A stretch of 11,093 nt of DNA from JBEIJQ01 sp040380145 (GTDB lineage: Bacteria; Bacteroidota; Bacteroidia; Chitinophagales; Saprospiraceae): NCBI GenBank assembly GCA_040380145.1, contig JBEIJQ010000104.1, forward strand, positions 1 through 11,093, written 5' to 3'. The notes below the pieces were generated by a model. That model was not told where the DNA came from. It worked only from the letters and a program-made list of their open reading frames with translations, and did not search any database. Shown here piece by piece: positions 1-6,717 of the stretch. Within the stretch, counting starts at the first letter, position 1, and the number at the start of each line of letters is the position of its first letter. The translations under genes and the position numbers were made by a program.

Positions 1-89
1 CCGTAAGAATTCCTTACAGGTCGGTCTTTGATTTTCGAGGGTGTCTTGTGCGTGTTTCAACCTGTATTTCAAGTTTTTGCAATCAGGAT

Positions 90-117
90 TTTCTAATGGC
101 CGCCATTAGAAATTTTT
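90..117 (+). terminator. Possible rho-independent terminator of a gene left of the window
   Basis: Positions 90-100 and 102-112 form perfect 11-base arms around a single C (core CTAATGGC-C-GCCATTAG). As RNA this would be a 10-bp stem with loop CCG, followed directly by five T at 113-117. That is the layout of an intrinsic terminator reading rightwards. The stem is only moderately GC-rich and the T run is short, so a protein-binding dyad is an alternative. Confidence 0.4.
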
Positions 118-268
118 CCTAATGACAATTTTGGGTTCATTTTTTTTCCAAAAAAAAGAAAGACCCACAAGGAACAAAACACTTCGCGAACAGCCCAAGG
201 GCTAACGCCCGAAAATGCTAAACAGCCCTCCCTTGAGCAGATCAAAAAATCCCAATGACAATTTCGGG
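118..268. repeat. Pair of diverged 18-bp direct repeats (118-135 and 251-268)
   Basis: CCTAATGACAATTTTGGG at 118-135 and CCCAATGACAATTTCGGG at 251-268 differ at two of 18 positions. They lie 115 bases apart in the non-coding DNA beyond the caspase stop codon. Nothing between them looks like a mobile element. They could be a local duplication or a chance similarity in AT-rich DNA. Confidence 0.4.
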
Positions 269-287
269 CTGAATGTAATCCGTCCGC

Positions 288-2273
288 TCACGAAAGTCGC
301 ACGCTCACTTTGAGCGTATAAGAAGCCCAGTCGGGCATGGCAGCGGAAGGGGCGAATCCTCTGGTGGTGTTGTCGGACGGTTCCTCGTCGCCGTCGCGAG
401 CGCCGGGCAAGAGGGGCGGCGGCAGAGCGGGCATTTGGAGAGTGGCCAGGTCGAACATCGAGGTGGAGAGAAAGACTTTCAGGTAAAAATCGTACGAAGG
501 CCATTGGAATTCTTGGATAAAGCGGGGCACGCGCAGATCCAGATTTGGGTTGCCCGTTCCGAAATCGAGATGCACGGATTGCCCGGCTTCCAAGCGGACC
601 ACTTGTCCGGCCACCGGGTTCGGCGAAGCGCCGAAGGGCATGTCCATCATCAGTGCGCCCACGAAAAGGGTCTGCTGCGAGATGTTGCGCAGGCGGAGCT
701 GCACCGTTGTCCGGCTCGTCTCCAGCGAAACGGTACCGTCCCGAATGGGCAGAGGCTCCCCGGCCCCTGGCCCGGGGCGGCACTCCGGCAGCACGGGCGG
801 CAAAGGGCGCATTCGCGTGGCGGGATTGGAGAGGGAGCGCACGGTTTCCCAGCGGGCGATGTGCGCCAACTGCTGGATGGCTCGCAGGGCCGCGGGTTCA
901 CCGATGGGGCCCTGTTGCCGGGCCAAGGGGCGCAGATCCCCGGGATACGTGACATAATAAGAGGCGCCGTCGGTCCGCAGCACATAACGGGCCTCCGTTT
1001 CGTTGCCCACGGCCGTCAGCCAATCGAGGAGCGCTTTCAGGGCTTCGCCGCCGTTTTTCACGAGCCGGTCCAGATGACCGCTTTGCCTGACCGGGCCGTC
1101 GAAAAAAACCGTCAGCCGCTCGCGGTGCAGATTCTGCACTTCGCCCACCAAGGTCAGGTCTTGCGGCGGTTCTTCGCCCATGAAGGCGATCCGGCTGCGC
1201 CCGGCCTCCACCGAAACGGTCTGCGCGCGGTACACCTTGGGGTGTCCGACGGTTTCGCGCACCGTGACCTGAGCGGGCATGACCCGCGGATCGGAGGGCA
1301 CCCGGTGGAAGGCCCCGATGTCCAAATGCCAGCCGAGGAAATTGTTCCACTGTACATTGCAGTAGGTGGGCCGCTCGTTGCCCTCGCCGTACAAAAAGGT
1401 CCGGAACGCATCCCCCGGGTGGGTGCTCACATACAGGTGAGGCGTTTGGACGGCCTCGCCGTTGCCGCCGATGCGCCCGCGGATCCGGCCCTGCAGTTCG
1501 TGGTAGGTCACTTGGCCGTGCAACTGGCGCAGGGTCTCCAAGAGCCGCCGCGTGAAAATGCCCCCTTTGAAGGTGCGCCCGTCGGGCAGGCGATGGGTGG
1601 TTTCCCATGCATATTCGTTCGACAGGCAGGCGGCGATCTGCACGACCCGGCCCAGCGGCAGCACGCGGTCGAGCGGTTCGGACGCCGGCCCGGTGGGCGA
1701 CGGGAAATCGCGGGCAAACAAAAACTCGTTCCACGGGCGCGGCGAGGCCACGGTTTGGACCGTCCGCGCCACGAACTCTGGCTCTGTGGCGGCCTCTTCG
1801 CCGCGCACCGCGCCGCCCGAATGGCAGTTGTCCTGCACCACCACGATGTGCGGCGCGGTTTCCGGATCGGCGCCGCCGATGCGATGCAGCAGGTAACGGA
1901 GCTCTTTGTCGGCCAAATCGCGCACCCCGTCGTGGCGGCTGTCGTAGCAAAGAATGGTCTCTATCTGGCCGTCCGGTTCCAAGGCGGCGAAAGAAGCGGG
2001 CGCCATCTCTTGTCCGCCGTGCCCGGCGAAAAAAAACAGGGCCGTATCGCCCGTTTTGGCGCGGCTCAAATGTTCCTCGAAGTGGCGTACGATGTTGTCG
2101 CGGGTAGCCTGTTCATCGAGCAAGACGATCAATTCGAGCCGCAGCTTTTCGGGAAGGACGCCGGTGCGGAGGTACTCTGCCATGGCGGTCGCATCGTTGA
2201 CACAGCCTTGGAGGGCGGGGACGGGGTCGCGGTATCGGTCTATTCCGCAGACAAGGGCGTACAATGTGGGCAT
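288..2273 (-). CDS. Caspase-family (peptidase C14, metacaspase/orthocaspase-like) protease with a long uncharacterised C-terminal half
   Basis: A 661-residue protein with no signal peptide or membrane segment, so probably cytoplasmic. It starts with the usual first caspase-fold strand and helix (YALVCGIDRY, residues 5-14; LQGCVNDA, 21-28). The catalytic dyad is intact: His85 in FFAGHGG and Cys150 in VVVQDNCHSGG, where Asp148 matches the DxCHSGG pattern of metacaspases. A p10-like segment follows with ACLSNEYAWE (215-224) and GGIFTRRLLETL (237-248). These features predict a cysteine endopeptidase; metacaspases usually prefer Arg or Lys at P1, but specificity cannot be read here. Residues ~300-661 contain a helical stretch (~455-485, with IARWETVRSLSNPAT) and a probable beta-sandwich (~510-605, ending YLKVFLSTSMFDLATL). 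From memory, similar tails occur in other bacterial caspase-family proteins; I cannot name the domains. The ATG at 2273 is the first start before the caspase core. The gene lies 121 bases downstream of a same-strand helical-protein gene. Substrate and trigger are unknown. Confidence 0.88.
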   Translation of the reverse strand: MPTLYALVCGIDRYRDPVPALQGCVNDATAMAEYLRTGVLPEKLRLELIVLLDEQATRDNIVRHFEEHLSRAKTGDTALFFFAGHGGQEMAPASFAALEPDGQIETILCYDSRHDGVRDLADKELRYLLHRIGGADPETAPHIVVVQDNCHSGGAVRGEEAATEPEFVARTVQTVASPRPWNEFLFARDFPSPTGPASEPLDRVLPLGRVVQIAACLSNEYAWETTHRLPDGRTFKGGIFTRRLLETLRQLHGQVTYHELQGRIRGRIGGNGEAVQTPHLYVSTHPGDAFRTFLYGEGNERPTYCNVQWNNFLGWHLDIGAFHRVPSDPRVMPAQVTVRETVGHPKVYRAQTVSVEAGRSRIAFMGEEPPQDLTLVGEVQNLHRERLTVFFDGPVRQSGHLDRLVKNGGEALKALLDWLTAVGNETEARYVLRTDGASYYVTYPGDLRPLARQQGPIGEPAALRAIQQLAHIARWETVRSLSNPATRMRPLPPVLPECRPGPGAGEPLPIRDGTVSLETSRTTVQLRLRNISQQTLFVGALMMDMPFGASPNPVAGQVVRLEAGQSVHLDFGTGNPNLDLRVPRFIQEFQWPSYDFYLKVFLSTSMFDLATLQMPALPPPLLPGARDGDEEPSDNTTRGFAPSAAMPDWASYTLKVSVRLS

Positions 2274-2280
2274 GAAACGG

Positions 2281-2293
2281 CGGATTTAATCCG
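2281..2293. promoter_or_regulatory. Small dyad just upstream of the caspase start
   Basis: CGGATT-T-AATCCG is a perfect 6-base inverted repeat lying 7-20 bases before the caspase ATG. It occupies the place where a ribosome would bind, so it could be a short hairpin in the leader or a repressor half-site pair. Chance is possible, since the arms are short. Confidence 0.25.
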
Positions 2294-2305
2294 GTATTTT
2301 GGTGA

Positions 2306-2366
2306 ATTTTTTTTATAAAAAATTTATATACAGTATTTTATTTTTTTTAAAAAAAAAAAGAAAAAA
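2306..2366. other. AT-only spacer between the two minus-strand genes
   Basis: About 60 bases with only three G or C, in a GC-rich neighbourhood. It contains TTTTTTATAAAAAA and an adjoining T8 (2341-2348) and A11 (2349-2359) tract. For the minus-strand gene ending at 2395 the A-rich stretch becomes long U runs (2361-2366, 2349-2359), which could help termination. For the caspase gene it could be an upstream promoter region, but I found no TAnnTTTG box on the minus strand here. Confidence 0.5.
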
Positions 2367-2394
2367 GGCGACAGAGCGGGTTCCGGGACAGAAA

Positions 2395-3774
2395 TCAATC
2401 GGAAAGTTGTTCGAGGAACCAGCGTTTGCCGTACAGGACGGCGGCTTTTTCGATTTCCTCGCGGAGGGCGGAGCGTTTTTTCTTGTCGCGCGGATCGAGG
2501 TTGGAGAGCCGATGGATGAATCGGAGGGCGTTGAGGTATTCTTTTCGGTGCACGGCGGAGATGTTTTTGGCGCGGCGCAGGAAGTGGCGGAAACTGTCGA
2601 GCAGGGCATCGAAGGCGAGGTACTCGCCCAGTTCGTAGTAGGTCCGGAGCAGCATCCAGCGGCTGCCGACGGCGTAGAACACGTCGTCGTACACCACGTC
2701 GCGGAGGCCTTCGATGACCTTTGCGTAATCGCCGCGTTCGAAACGGATCTTGGCGAGGTTGTAGGAAAAAGCGTTTTCGCGGCTTTCGGGGGCCAGCAGT
2801 CCCGACAGTTCGCGGACGAAGCGTTCGGCGCGGTCGAAGGATTTCATCTGCAGGGCCAGCGTCACCATGTTCTTGAATTCTCCGTGCGGCAGGGCGCCGC
2901 GCCACACGAGCAGGCCCTGGTCGGAGCGCCGTTCGTAGAGGTCGAGGAGGGTTTCGCGCAGGCGGATGTCGCCGGCGTTGAGTTGGCGGATGCAGAAATT
3001 CTGTGCGATGGTGTACAGCCGGAAGAGGTCTTCTTTGGCGAATCCCTCCGAGCGGGTGTGGAGGAAATCGATCAGTCCGAGGCCGTGGGGATCGGGGTTT
3101 TCGGCCGATACCGTCAGCACGGCGAGGCGCCACGCTTCGAGCAGGTGGCTTTCGGCAGGCGCTTTCAGGGCTTTCCGGACGGATTCGGAGACCGTCGGCC
3201 CCGCCGACTGCACCACTTGGGCGTAGCTGAACCGTTCGGCCAGCAGCCGGAAGGAGTGCAGGCGGTGGAAAAAATCCAAGGCGTCGGCCCGCAGGTCGTC
3301 GTCCGCCGATTTGCGCGCCGCCGAGCGGCCGTCGGCCAGCAGTTGTTCGGCCCGGAAAAGCAGCAGCGCGCTTTCCGCGTCGCGATCGACCGTCGGACGC
3401 AATCTGTCCGAAAGGCCCGTCAACGATTTGGCGGCATCGTCGGCCAGGCCCAGTTCCAGCTGTCGCTCGGCTGAGGCCAACAGCCGTTCGTCGGGCTTTT
3501 GGTCGTTTTTTTCGATCGCCCAGAACGACAGCAGCGCCCCGCAGAGGTCCGACAGGAGGCGGCGGCAGCGGGCGTCGTCGAATTTTTTTCCCGCGAATAG
3601 CAGCCCCCATACCTTGGGGCGGTCGATGGCCAGCAAGGGATCGTTGCGCAACAGATCGAACAGCCCGATCAGTTCCTCCCGTTCGTTGTGGTAGGGGGAT
3701 CTGAGGAACTTGTCGAAGCGGTTGCGTTCCGGGCCGCCCATGGCCGAGACGAAGCGGGCCAACTTGCCGGGCAT
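2395..3774 (-). CDS. Hypothetical helical protein (TPR-like), Bacteroidota type
   Basis: A 459-residue protein, almost entirely predicted helix, without signal peptide or membrane segments. I do not recognise a named domain. The N-terminus has a pattern I have seen in uncharacterised Bacteroidota proteins: FDKFLRSPYHN (20-30), then VWGLLFAGKKFDDAR (55-69) and RRLLSDL (71-77). The rest reads as repeated helical hairpins. Stretches such as FSYNLAKIRFERGDYAKVIE and RWMLLRTYYELGEYLAFDAL have the small/aromatic spacing of TPR units, so a scaffold or protein-binding role is the reasonable inference. The ATG at 3774 is chosen because MPGKLARF fits the family start and leaves a 37-bp gap to the divergent gene. 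The frame stays open to an ATG at 4080, but that longer form would overlap the DUF4271 gene by some 270 bases. It is followed on the same strand by the caspase gene, 121 bases on. Confidence 0.72.
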   Translation of the reverse strand: MPGKLARFVSAMGGPERNRFDKFLRSPYHNEREELIGLFDLLRNDPLLAIDRPKVWGLLFAGKKFDDARCRRLLSDLCGALLSFWAIEKNDQKPDERLLASAERQLELGLADDAAKSLTGLSDRLRPTVDRDAESALLLFRAEQLLADGRSAARKSADDDLRADALDFFHRLHSFRLLAERFSYAQVVQSAGPTVSESVRKALKAPAESHLLEAWRLAVLTVSAENPDPHGLGLIDFLHTRSEGFAKEDLFRLYTIAQNFCIRQLNAGDIRLRETLLDLYERRSDQGLLVWRGALPHGEFKNMVTLALQMKSFDRAERFVRELSGLLAPESRENAFSYNLAKIRFERGDYAKVIEGLRDVVYDDVFYAVGSRWMLLRTYYELGEYLAFDALLDSFRHFLRRAKNISAVHRKEYLNALRFIHRLSNLDPRDKKKRSALREEIEKAAVLYGKRWFLEQLSD

Positions 3775-3791
3775 ATCTGGTTTTTTTTTCG

Positions 3792-3809
3792 TTATTTTGC
3801 GGGCAAAAT
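3792..3809. promoter_or_regulatory. Divergent promoter region with perfect inverted repeat
   Basis: The 37 bp between the two divergent starts (3775-3811) contain ATTTTGC-GG-GCAAAAT, a perfect 7-base inverted repeat at 3794-3809. On the plus strand TTATTTTG (3792-3799) matches the Bacteroidota -7 box TAnnTTTG except at its second base. This would place the start of transcription within a few bases of the GTG start at 3812. A good -33 TTG is not seen at the normal distance (the nearest, 3764-3766, is 25 bases away). On the minus strand the mirror box CGATTTTG has two mismatches. Confidence 0.4.
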
Positions 3810-3811
3810 CG

Positions 3812-4930
3812 GTGAATTCCCTGTCCGCTTTGCTTACCGCTACCCGCAAATATACGATATCCCTGTGGGCGTTCCTGCTGTTTTTTGGCACGGGGGCCCA
3901 GGTCCTGATCGGCCAGCCGACGGCTCCCGTCGAGCCGGAGCCGTCGGGGCCTGCGTTGTTCGATGTCCGTGAGCTGGAAGCGGCCAATCCTTTTGCTTTG
4001 GCGGGTGCGGGACGGTCGGGCGAATCGGTCGCGGCCCCGGGCCGGAGCGCCGACGGCGATGCCGGTTTCTTGGTGGACACGGCCTACCGCCTGCCCCGGG
4101 TGCTGCCGCCCCTTCCCGCGGCGGAGTCTTGGGCCGGTGCGCCCGAGGCCAATGCCGGGCAGAATCCTTTTGCCCTCGGCCAAAGCCGGTCGGTTTCCCA
4201 AGACAGCCTCGCCGCCGGCGGGGGCGGAGCTGCCTCGCTGCCCGAGGTGAGCGAATCGCCGCGCGAAGTGCCCGTCACGGGGGGCTGGTTCTTTTACGTC
4301 CTGCTGACGGTGCTGGCCTATCTGACCCTGATCGTGGGTGTTTACCGCGACGAGGTGGGCCGACTGTTCGCGGCTTTTGTCAACATGAGCGCGTCCATGC
4401 AACTGTTCCGCGACCGAAGCGGATTCGCCATGTTCCATGATCTGCTGCTGTATCTGCTTTTCATTATTTCGGGCGGCGCTTTGGCGTATTTGTCGGTCGT
4501 ATCCTCGACGGACGCGACGGCTTTGCCATTTAGGCCTTGGTGGTTCCTGCTGGCCTGTATGGGAGGGATGGCCGTGGTGGTGGTCGTCAAGCACCTCCAG
4601 TTGTTGTTTGTCTCGGCGATTTTTCCCTTTGGGGGAGAAACACGGTTTTACGGTTTTTTGCTCGGCAACACCAACAAAACACTCGGCATCGCATTGGTCC
4701 CGTTTTCGTTTTTGGCCGCTTATGCGCCCGATCCCGTCGCGGGGTTTTGTCTGTATGGTGCGCTTGCATTGAGTCTTTCGGCCTATGTGTATTTGGCCGT
4801 TCGCGGGCTTGTCCTGTCGAGCACTTATTTGGCCGTCAACAAATTTCATTTTCTGTTGTATCTTTGCGCCGTCGAAATCGCACCCATTGCAGCCTTGGTA
4901 AAAATACTGTTTCTCGCCGCCGGTTACTGA
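3812..4930 (+). CDS. DUF4271 domain membrane protein
   Basis: A 372-residue inner-membrane protein if read from the GTG at 3812. This start gives a normal N-terminal signal or anchor: basic residues Arg12-Lys13, then the hydrophobic stretch ISLWAFLLFFGTGAQVLIG (16-34). The alternative ATG at 3710 would lie inside the divergent gene and add 34 residues without membrane character. Residues ~36-155 are Pro/Ala/Gly-rich, low-complexity and probably exported, and contain NPFAL twice (59-63 and 118-122). About six membrane helices follow: ~159-178, 208-230, 243-265, 288-305, 309-332 and 345-370. The end, KFHFLLYLCAVEIAPIAALVKIL, is the signature of DUF4271 (PF14093). No biochemical function is known for the family. 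From memory, DUF4271 genes often precede hemD in Bacteroidota, as here with a 58-base gap, so co-transcription with hemD is likely. Confidence 0.85.
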   Translation: MNSLSALLTATRKYTISLWAFLLFFGTGAQVLIGQPTAPVEPEPSGPALFDVRELEAANPFALAGAGRSGESVAAPGRSADGDAGFLVDTAYRLPRVLPPLPAAESWAGAPEANAGQNPFALGQSRSVSQDSLAAGGGGAASLPEVSESPREVPVTGGWFFYVLLTVLAYLTLIVGVYRDEVGRLFAAFVNMSASMQLFRDRSGFAMFHDLLLYLLFIISGGALAYLSVVSSTDATALPFRPWWFLLACMGGMAVVVVVKHLQLLFVSAIFPFGGETRFYGFLLGNTNKTLGIALVPFSFLAAYAPDPVAGFCLYGALALSLSAYVYLAVRGLVLSSTYLAVNKFHFLLYLCAVEIAPIAALVKILFLAAGY

Positions 4931-4988
4931 ATTTTGGAAAATTACGCATTTGAAATCCTCTTTCAGGAAGTAGTGTAAATCACCGATT

Positions 4989-5780
4989 ATGGCCGATACC
5001 CCCGTGGAAAACACCGACGAGCCGCTGCGCGAGGTCAAGACCATCCTCGTTTCGCAGCCCTCGCCACAGGACCCGCAGAAAAACCCTTATGCTTCTTTGG
5101 AGGCCAAATTCGGCGTGCGCGTGGACTTCCGCTCCTTCACGGAGGTGGTCGGGGTAGAGGCCAAGGATTTTCGCAAGGACAAGGTCAATCCCGCCGATTT
5201 CTCGGCGGTCATTCTTTCCAGCAAGAACGCGGTGGACCATTTTTTCCGCATGTGCGAAGAGCTGCGGATCAAGGTATCGCCCGAGACCAAATACTTCTGT
5301 ATCAACGGGAACATCGCGCTTTACCTCCAGAAATTCATCCATTATCGCAAGCGCAAGGTTTTCCAAGGGGAACGCAACATCGAGGACCTCAAGAACGCCT
5401 TGGTCAAGCACAAGAAAAAAGAAAAGTTCCTGCTGCCGATGTCGAACCTCGGTGCCAAAGAGATCACCGATTTTCTGAAAGAAAAAGAGATCGAATACAC
5501 CGAGGCCTTGATGTTCAAGACCATTTCCGCCGATCTGAGCGACCTGAGCGACATCACCTACGACATGCTGGTGTTCTTCACGCCCCAAGCCATCGATTCG
5601 GTATTCGAGAATTTCCCCGACTTCAAACAGAACTTCACGCGCATCGCCACCTACGGCAAGACCACTTTCAACAGTGCCGCCGAACGGGATCTCGTGGTGC
5701 AGATCCCCGCTCCCACGCCGGAGGCCCAATCCATGACCGGGGCCATCGAACTGTATCTCAAGAAAAGCAATAAGGTCTGA
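4989..5780 (+). CDS. hemD: Uroporphyrinogen-III synthase
   Basis: A 263-residue cytoplasmic enzyme of the HemD family, which closes hydroxymethylbilane with inversion of ring D to give uroporphyrinogen III in tetrapyrrole (haem, sirohaem) synthesis. The sequence shows the expected two-domain layout of alternating strands and helices. These include VKTILVSQPSP near the N-terminus, FSAVILSSKNAVDHFF in the first domain, FLLPMSNLGAKEITDFL at the return to the second, and YDMLVFFTPQAIDSVFENF with IATYGKTTFNSAAE towards the end. The last two match the family pattern of a Ser/Thr-Pro-x-(A/G) loop and the (A/T)-x-G-x-x-T loop near the active-site cleft. Length is typical for the family. The ATG at 4989 is the only sensible start. 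It sits 58 bases after the DUF4271 stop and has no clear promoter of its own, so it is probably read with that gene. Confidence 0.9.
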   Translation: MADTPVENTDEPLREVKTILVSQPSPQDPQKNPYASLEAKFGVRVDFRSFTEVVGVEAKDFRKDKVNPADFSAVILSSKNAVDHFFRMCEELRIKVSPETKYFCINGNIALYLQKFIHYRKRKVFQGERNIEDLKNALVKHKKKEKFLLPMSNLGAKEITDFLKEKEIEYTEALMFKTISADLSDLSDITYDMLVFFTPQAIDSVFENFPDFKQNFTRIATYGKTTFNSAAERDLVVQIPAPTPEAQSMTGAIELYLKKSNKV

Positions 5781-5885
5781 TCCGGCGCTTTCGGGACGCC
5801 AGTAGCTGAAAACGGGGTCAACGCTGTCACGAAGCGGAACTTTTACCGCAAAGGACCGATTCCGCCGAAACTTCGCGTGGGCACC

Positions 5886-5893
5886 TATCTTTG
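5886..5893 (+). promoter_or_regulatory. -7 promoter box for lpxH (TATCTTTG)
   Basis: TATCTTTG is an exact match to the Bacteroidota -7 consensus TAnnTTTG and is followed by C, as is common. The -33 element is poor: only TTC at 5860-5862, 23 bases upstream. Transcription would begin near 5899. This excludes the TTG at 5891 as the lpxH start, because that codon lies inside the box. Confidence 0.6.
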
Positions 5894-5926
5894 CGCACCA
5901 TTTGTTCCGGACCAAACGCCACGCTT

Positions 5927-6670
5927 TTGCCGCATTACTTTGCCTCGGATTTCCACTTGGGCGCGCCGAACCACGAAGAGAGCCGCGCGCGGGAAGCCCG
6001 CATTGTCCGTTGGTTGGATTCCATACGGCACGATGCGGAGTCGCTGTACTTGGTGGGCGACCTTTTCGATTTCTGGTTCGAGTACGGTACCGTGGTGCCC
6101 AAAGGGCATGTGCGGCTGTTGGGCCGTTTGGCGGAGTGGTGTGATTCGGGTATCCCGGTGCACATTTTCACGGGCAACCACGACCTGTGGATGTTCGGCT
6201 ACCTCGAGCGCGAGCTGGGCGCGACCGTCCATCGCGGACCGATCCGGTGCGAAATCGGCGGCAAGCGTTTTTTTGTCGGCCACGGGGACGGGCTGGGGCC
6301 GGGCGACCACGGGTACAAATTTTTGAAAAAAATCTTCACCAACCGTTTTCTGCAATGGGCCTTCGGTTGGCTGCACCCCGACATCGGGGCGCGCATCGCC
6401 GTTTTTTCGAGCCGCCGGAGCCGGGCCGCCCAACCGGAGGACGCCTTTGTGCGCGCCGAGGACGAATGGCTCTGGGCCTATGCCGACCGCAAGCTCGGAC
6501 AGTACCCCGATCTGGACTATTTCGTTTTCGGTCACCGGCACCTGCCCCTGGACCTGCCCCTGCACAACGGCCGTTGCCGGTACATCAACCTCGGCGAATG
6601 GTTCAGCGGCTGTTCCTACGCCGTTTTCGACGGCGAGCGGCTGGAATTGAAATTTTTTGAACAAAAGTAA
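5927..6670 (+). CDS. lpxH: UDP-2,3-diacylglucosamine diphosphatase (LpxH-type)
   Basis: A calcineurin-like metallophosphoesterase predicted to cleave UDP-2,3-diacylglucosamine to lipid X and UMP in lipid A synthesis, at the inner face of the cytoplasmic membrane. From a TTG start at 5927 it has 247 residues and begins PHYFASDFHLG, as LpxH proteins usually do. The metal and active-site motifs are all present: Asp8 and His10 (SDFH), Asp45 (GDLFDFW), Asn84-His85-Asp86 (GNHD), His119 and Asp121 (GHGDG), and His203 and His205 (GHRH). The segment YKFLKKIFTNRFLQWAFGWLHP (130-151) resembles the substrate-cap helices of Bacteroidota LpxH. There is no ATG at the N-terminus in this frame. A TTG at 5891 would add 12 residues but overlaps the -7 box. 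recN follows after 47 bases. Confidence 0.87.
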   Translation: MPHYFASDFHLGAPNHEESRAREARIVRWLDSIRHDAESLYLVGDLFDFWFEYGTVVPKGHVRLLGRLAEWCDSGIPVHIFTGNHDLWMFGYLERELGATVHRGPIRCEIGGKRFFVGHGDGLGPGDHGYKFLKKIFTNRFLQWAFGWLHPDIGARIAVFSSRRSRAAQPEDAFVRAEDEWLWAYADRKLGQYPDLDYFVFGHRHLPLDLPLHNGRCRYINLGEWFSGCSYAVFDGERLELKFFEQK

Positions 6671-6684
6671 AACAAAATGGTTTA

Positions 6685-6692
6685 TTTATTTG
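6685..6692 (+). promoter_or_regulatory. Weak -7 box upstream of recN
   Basis: TTTATTTG at 6685-6692 matches TAnnTTTG except at the second base and lies 25 bases before the recN ATG. A TTG at 6657-6659 is 25 bases upstream, slightly far for a -33 element. recN could equally be read through from lpxH. Confidence 0.3.
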
Positions 6693-6717
6693 CATTGGCC
6701 AAATCCCGACCCAGCGT

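Larger units (their letters stand above)
1..287. other. Non-coding region downstream of the caspase gene
   Basis: No convincing gene is seen here. The only open frames are a 37-codon one on the plus strand (3-116) and a 22-codon one on the minus strand (14-82), both without recognisable protein features. The stretch is AT-rich in its first two thirds. It holds an imperfect EcoRI-centred dyad at 3-17 (GTAAG and CTTAC around AATTC), a strong inverted repeat at 90-112, and a T8-CC-A8 dyad at 140-157 framed by GGGT (133-136) and ACCC (163-166). It also has two copies of AACAGCCC (189-196, 221-228). It is the 3' flank of the minus-strand caspase gene and probably also the 3' flank of a gene to the left of the window. 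Confidence 0.6.

Noticed and set aside
14..82. A 22-codon minus-strand frame and a 37-codon plus-strand frame (3-116) at the left edge
   Set aside because: Both are short, lack promoters and recognisable motifs, and lie in AT-rich DNA with hairpins.
435..2318. A 627-codon plus-strand open frame over the caspase gene
   Set aside because: It is antisense to a gene with clear caspase motifs, has the His/Arg/Gly-rich composition of a GC-rich shadow frame, and has no recognisable domain.
2299..3474. A 391-codon plus-strand open frame over the helical-protein gene
   Set aside because: The minus-strand frame has balanced helical protein sequence with a family-like N-terminus, while this one is Val/Glu/Gly/Gln-rich shadow sequence beginning in poly-T/A DNA.
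3775..4080. N-terminal extension of the helical protein to the ATG at 4080
   Set aside because: The extra residues are Pro/Ala/Ser/Arg-rich, overlap the signal peptide codons of the DUF4271 gene, and would remove the divergent promoter.
2324..5044. A 906-codon minus-strand open frame spanning three genes
   Set aside because: It runs antisense through DUF4271 and in another frame through the helical-protein gene, and its Arg/Pro/Gly-rich composition is typical of a shadow frame.
5782..5802. Possible terminator after hemD (GGCG and CGCC arms)
   Set aside because: The stem is only four base pairs with a nine-base loop and no T run follows.
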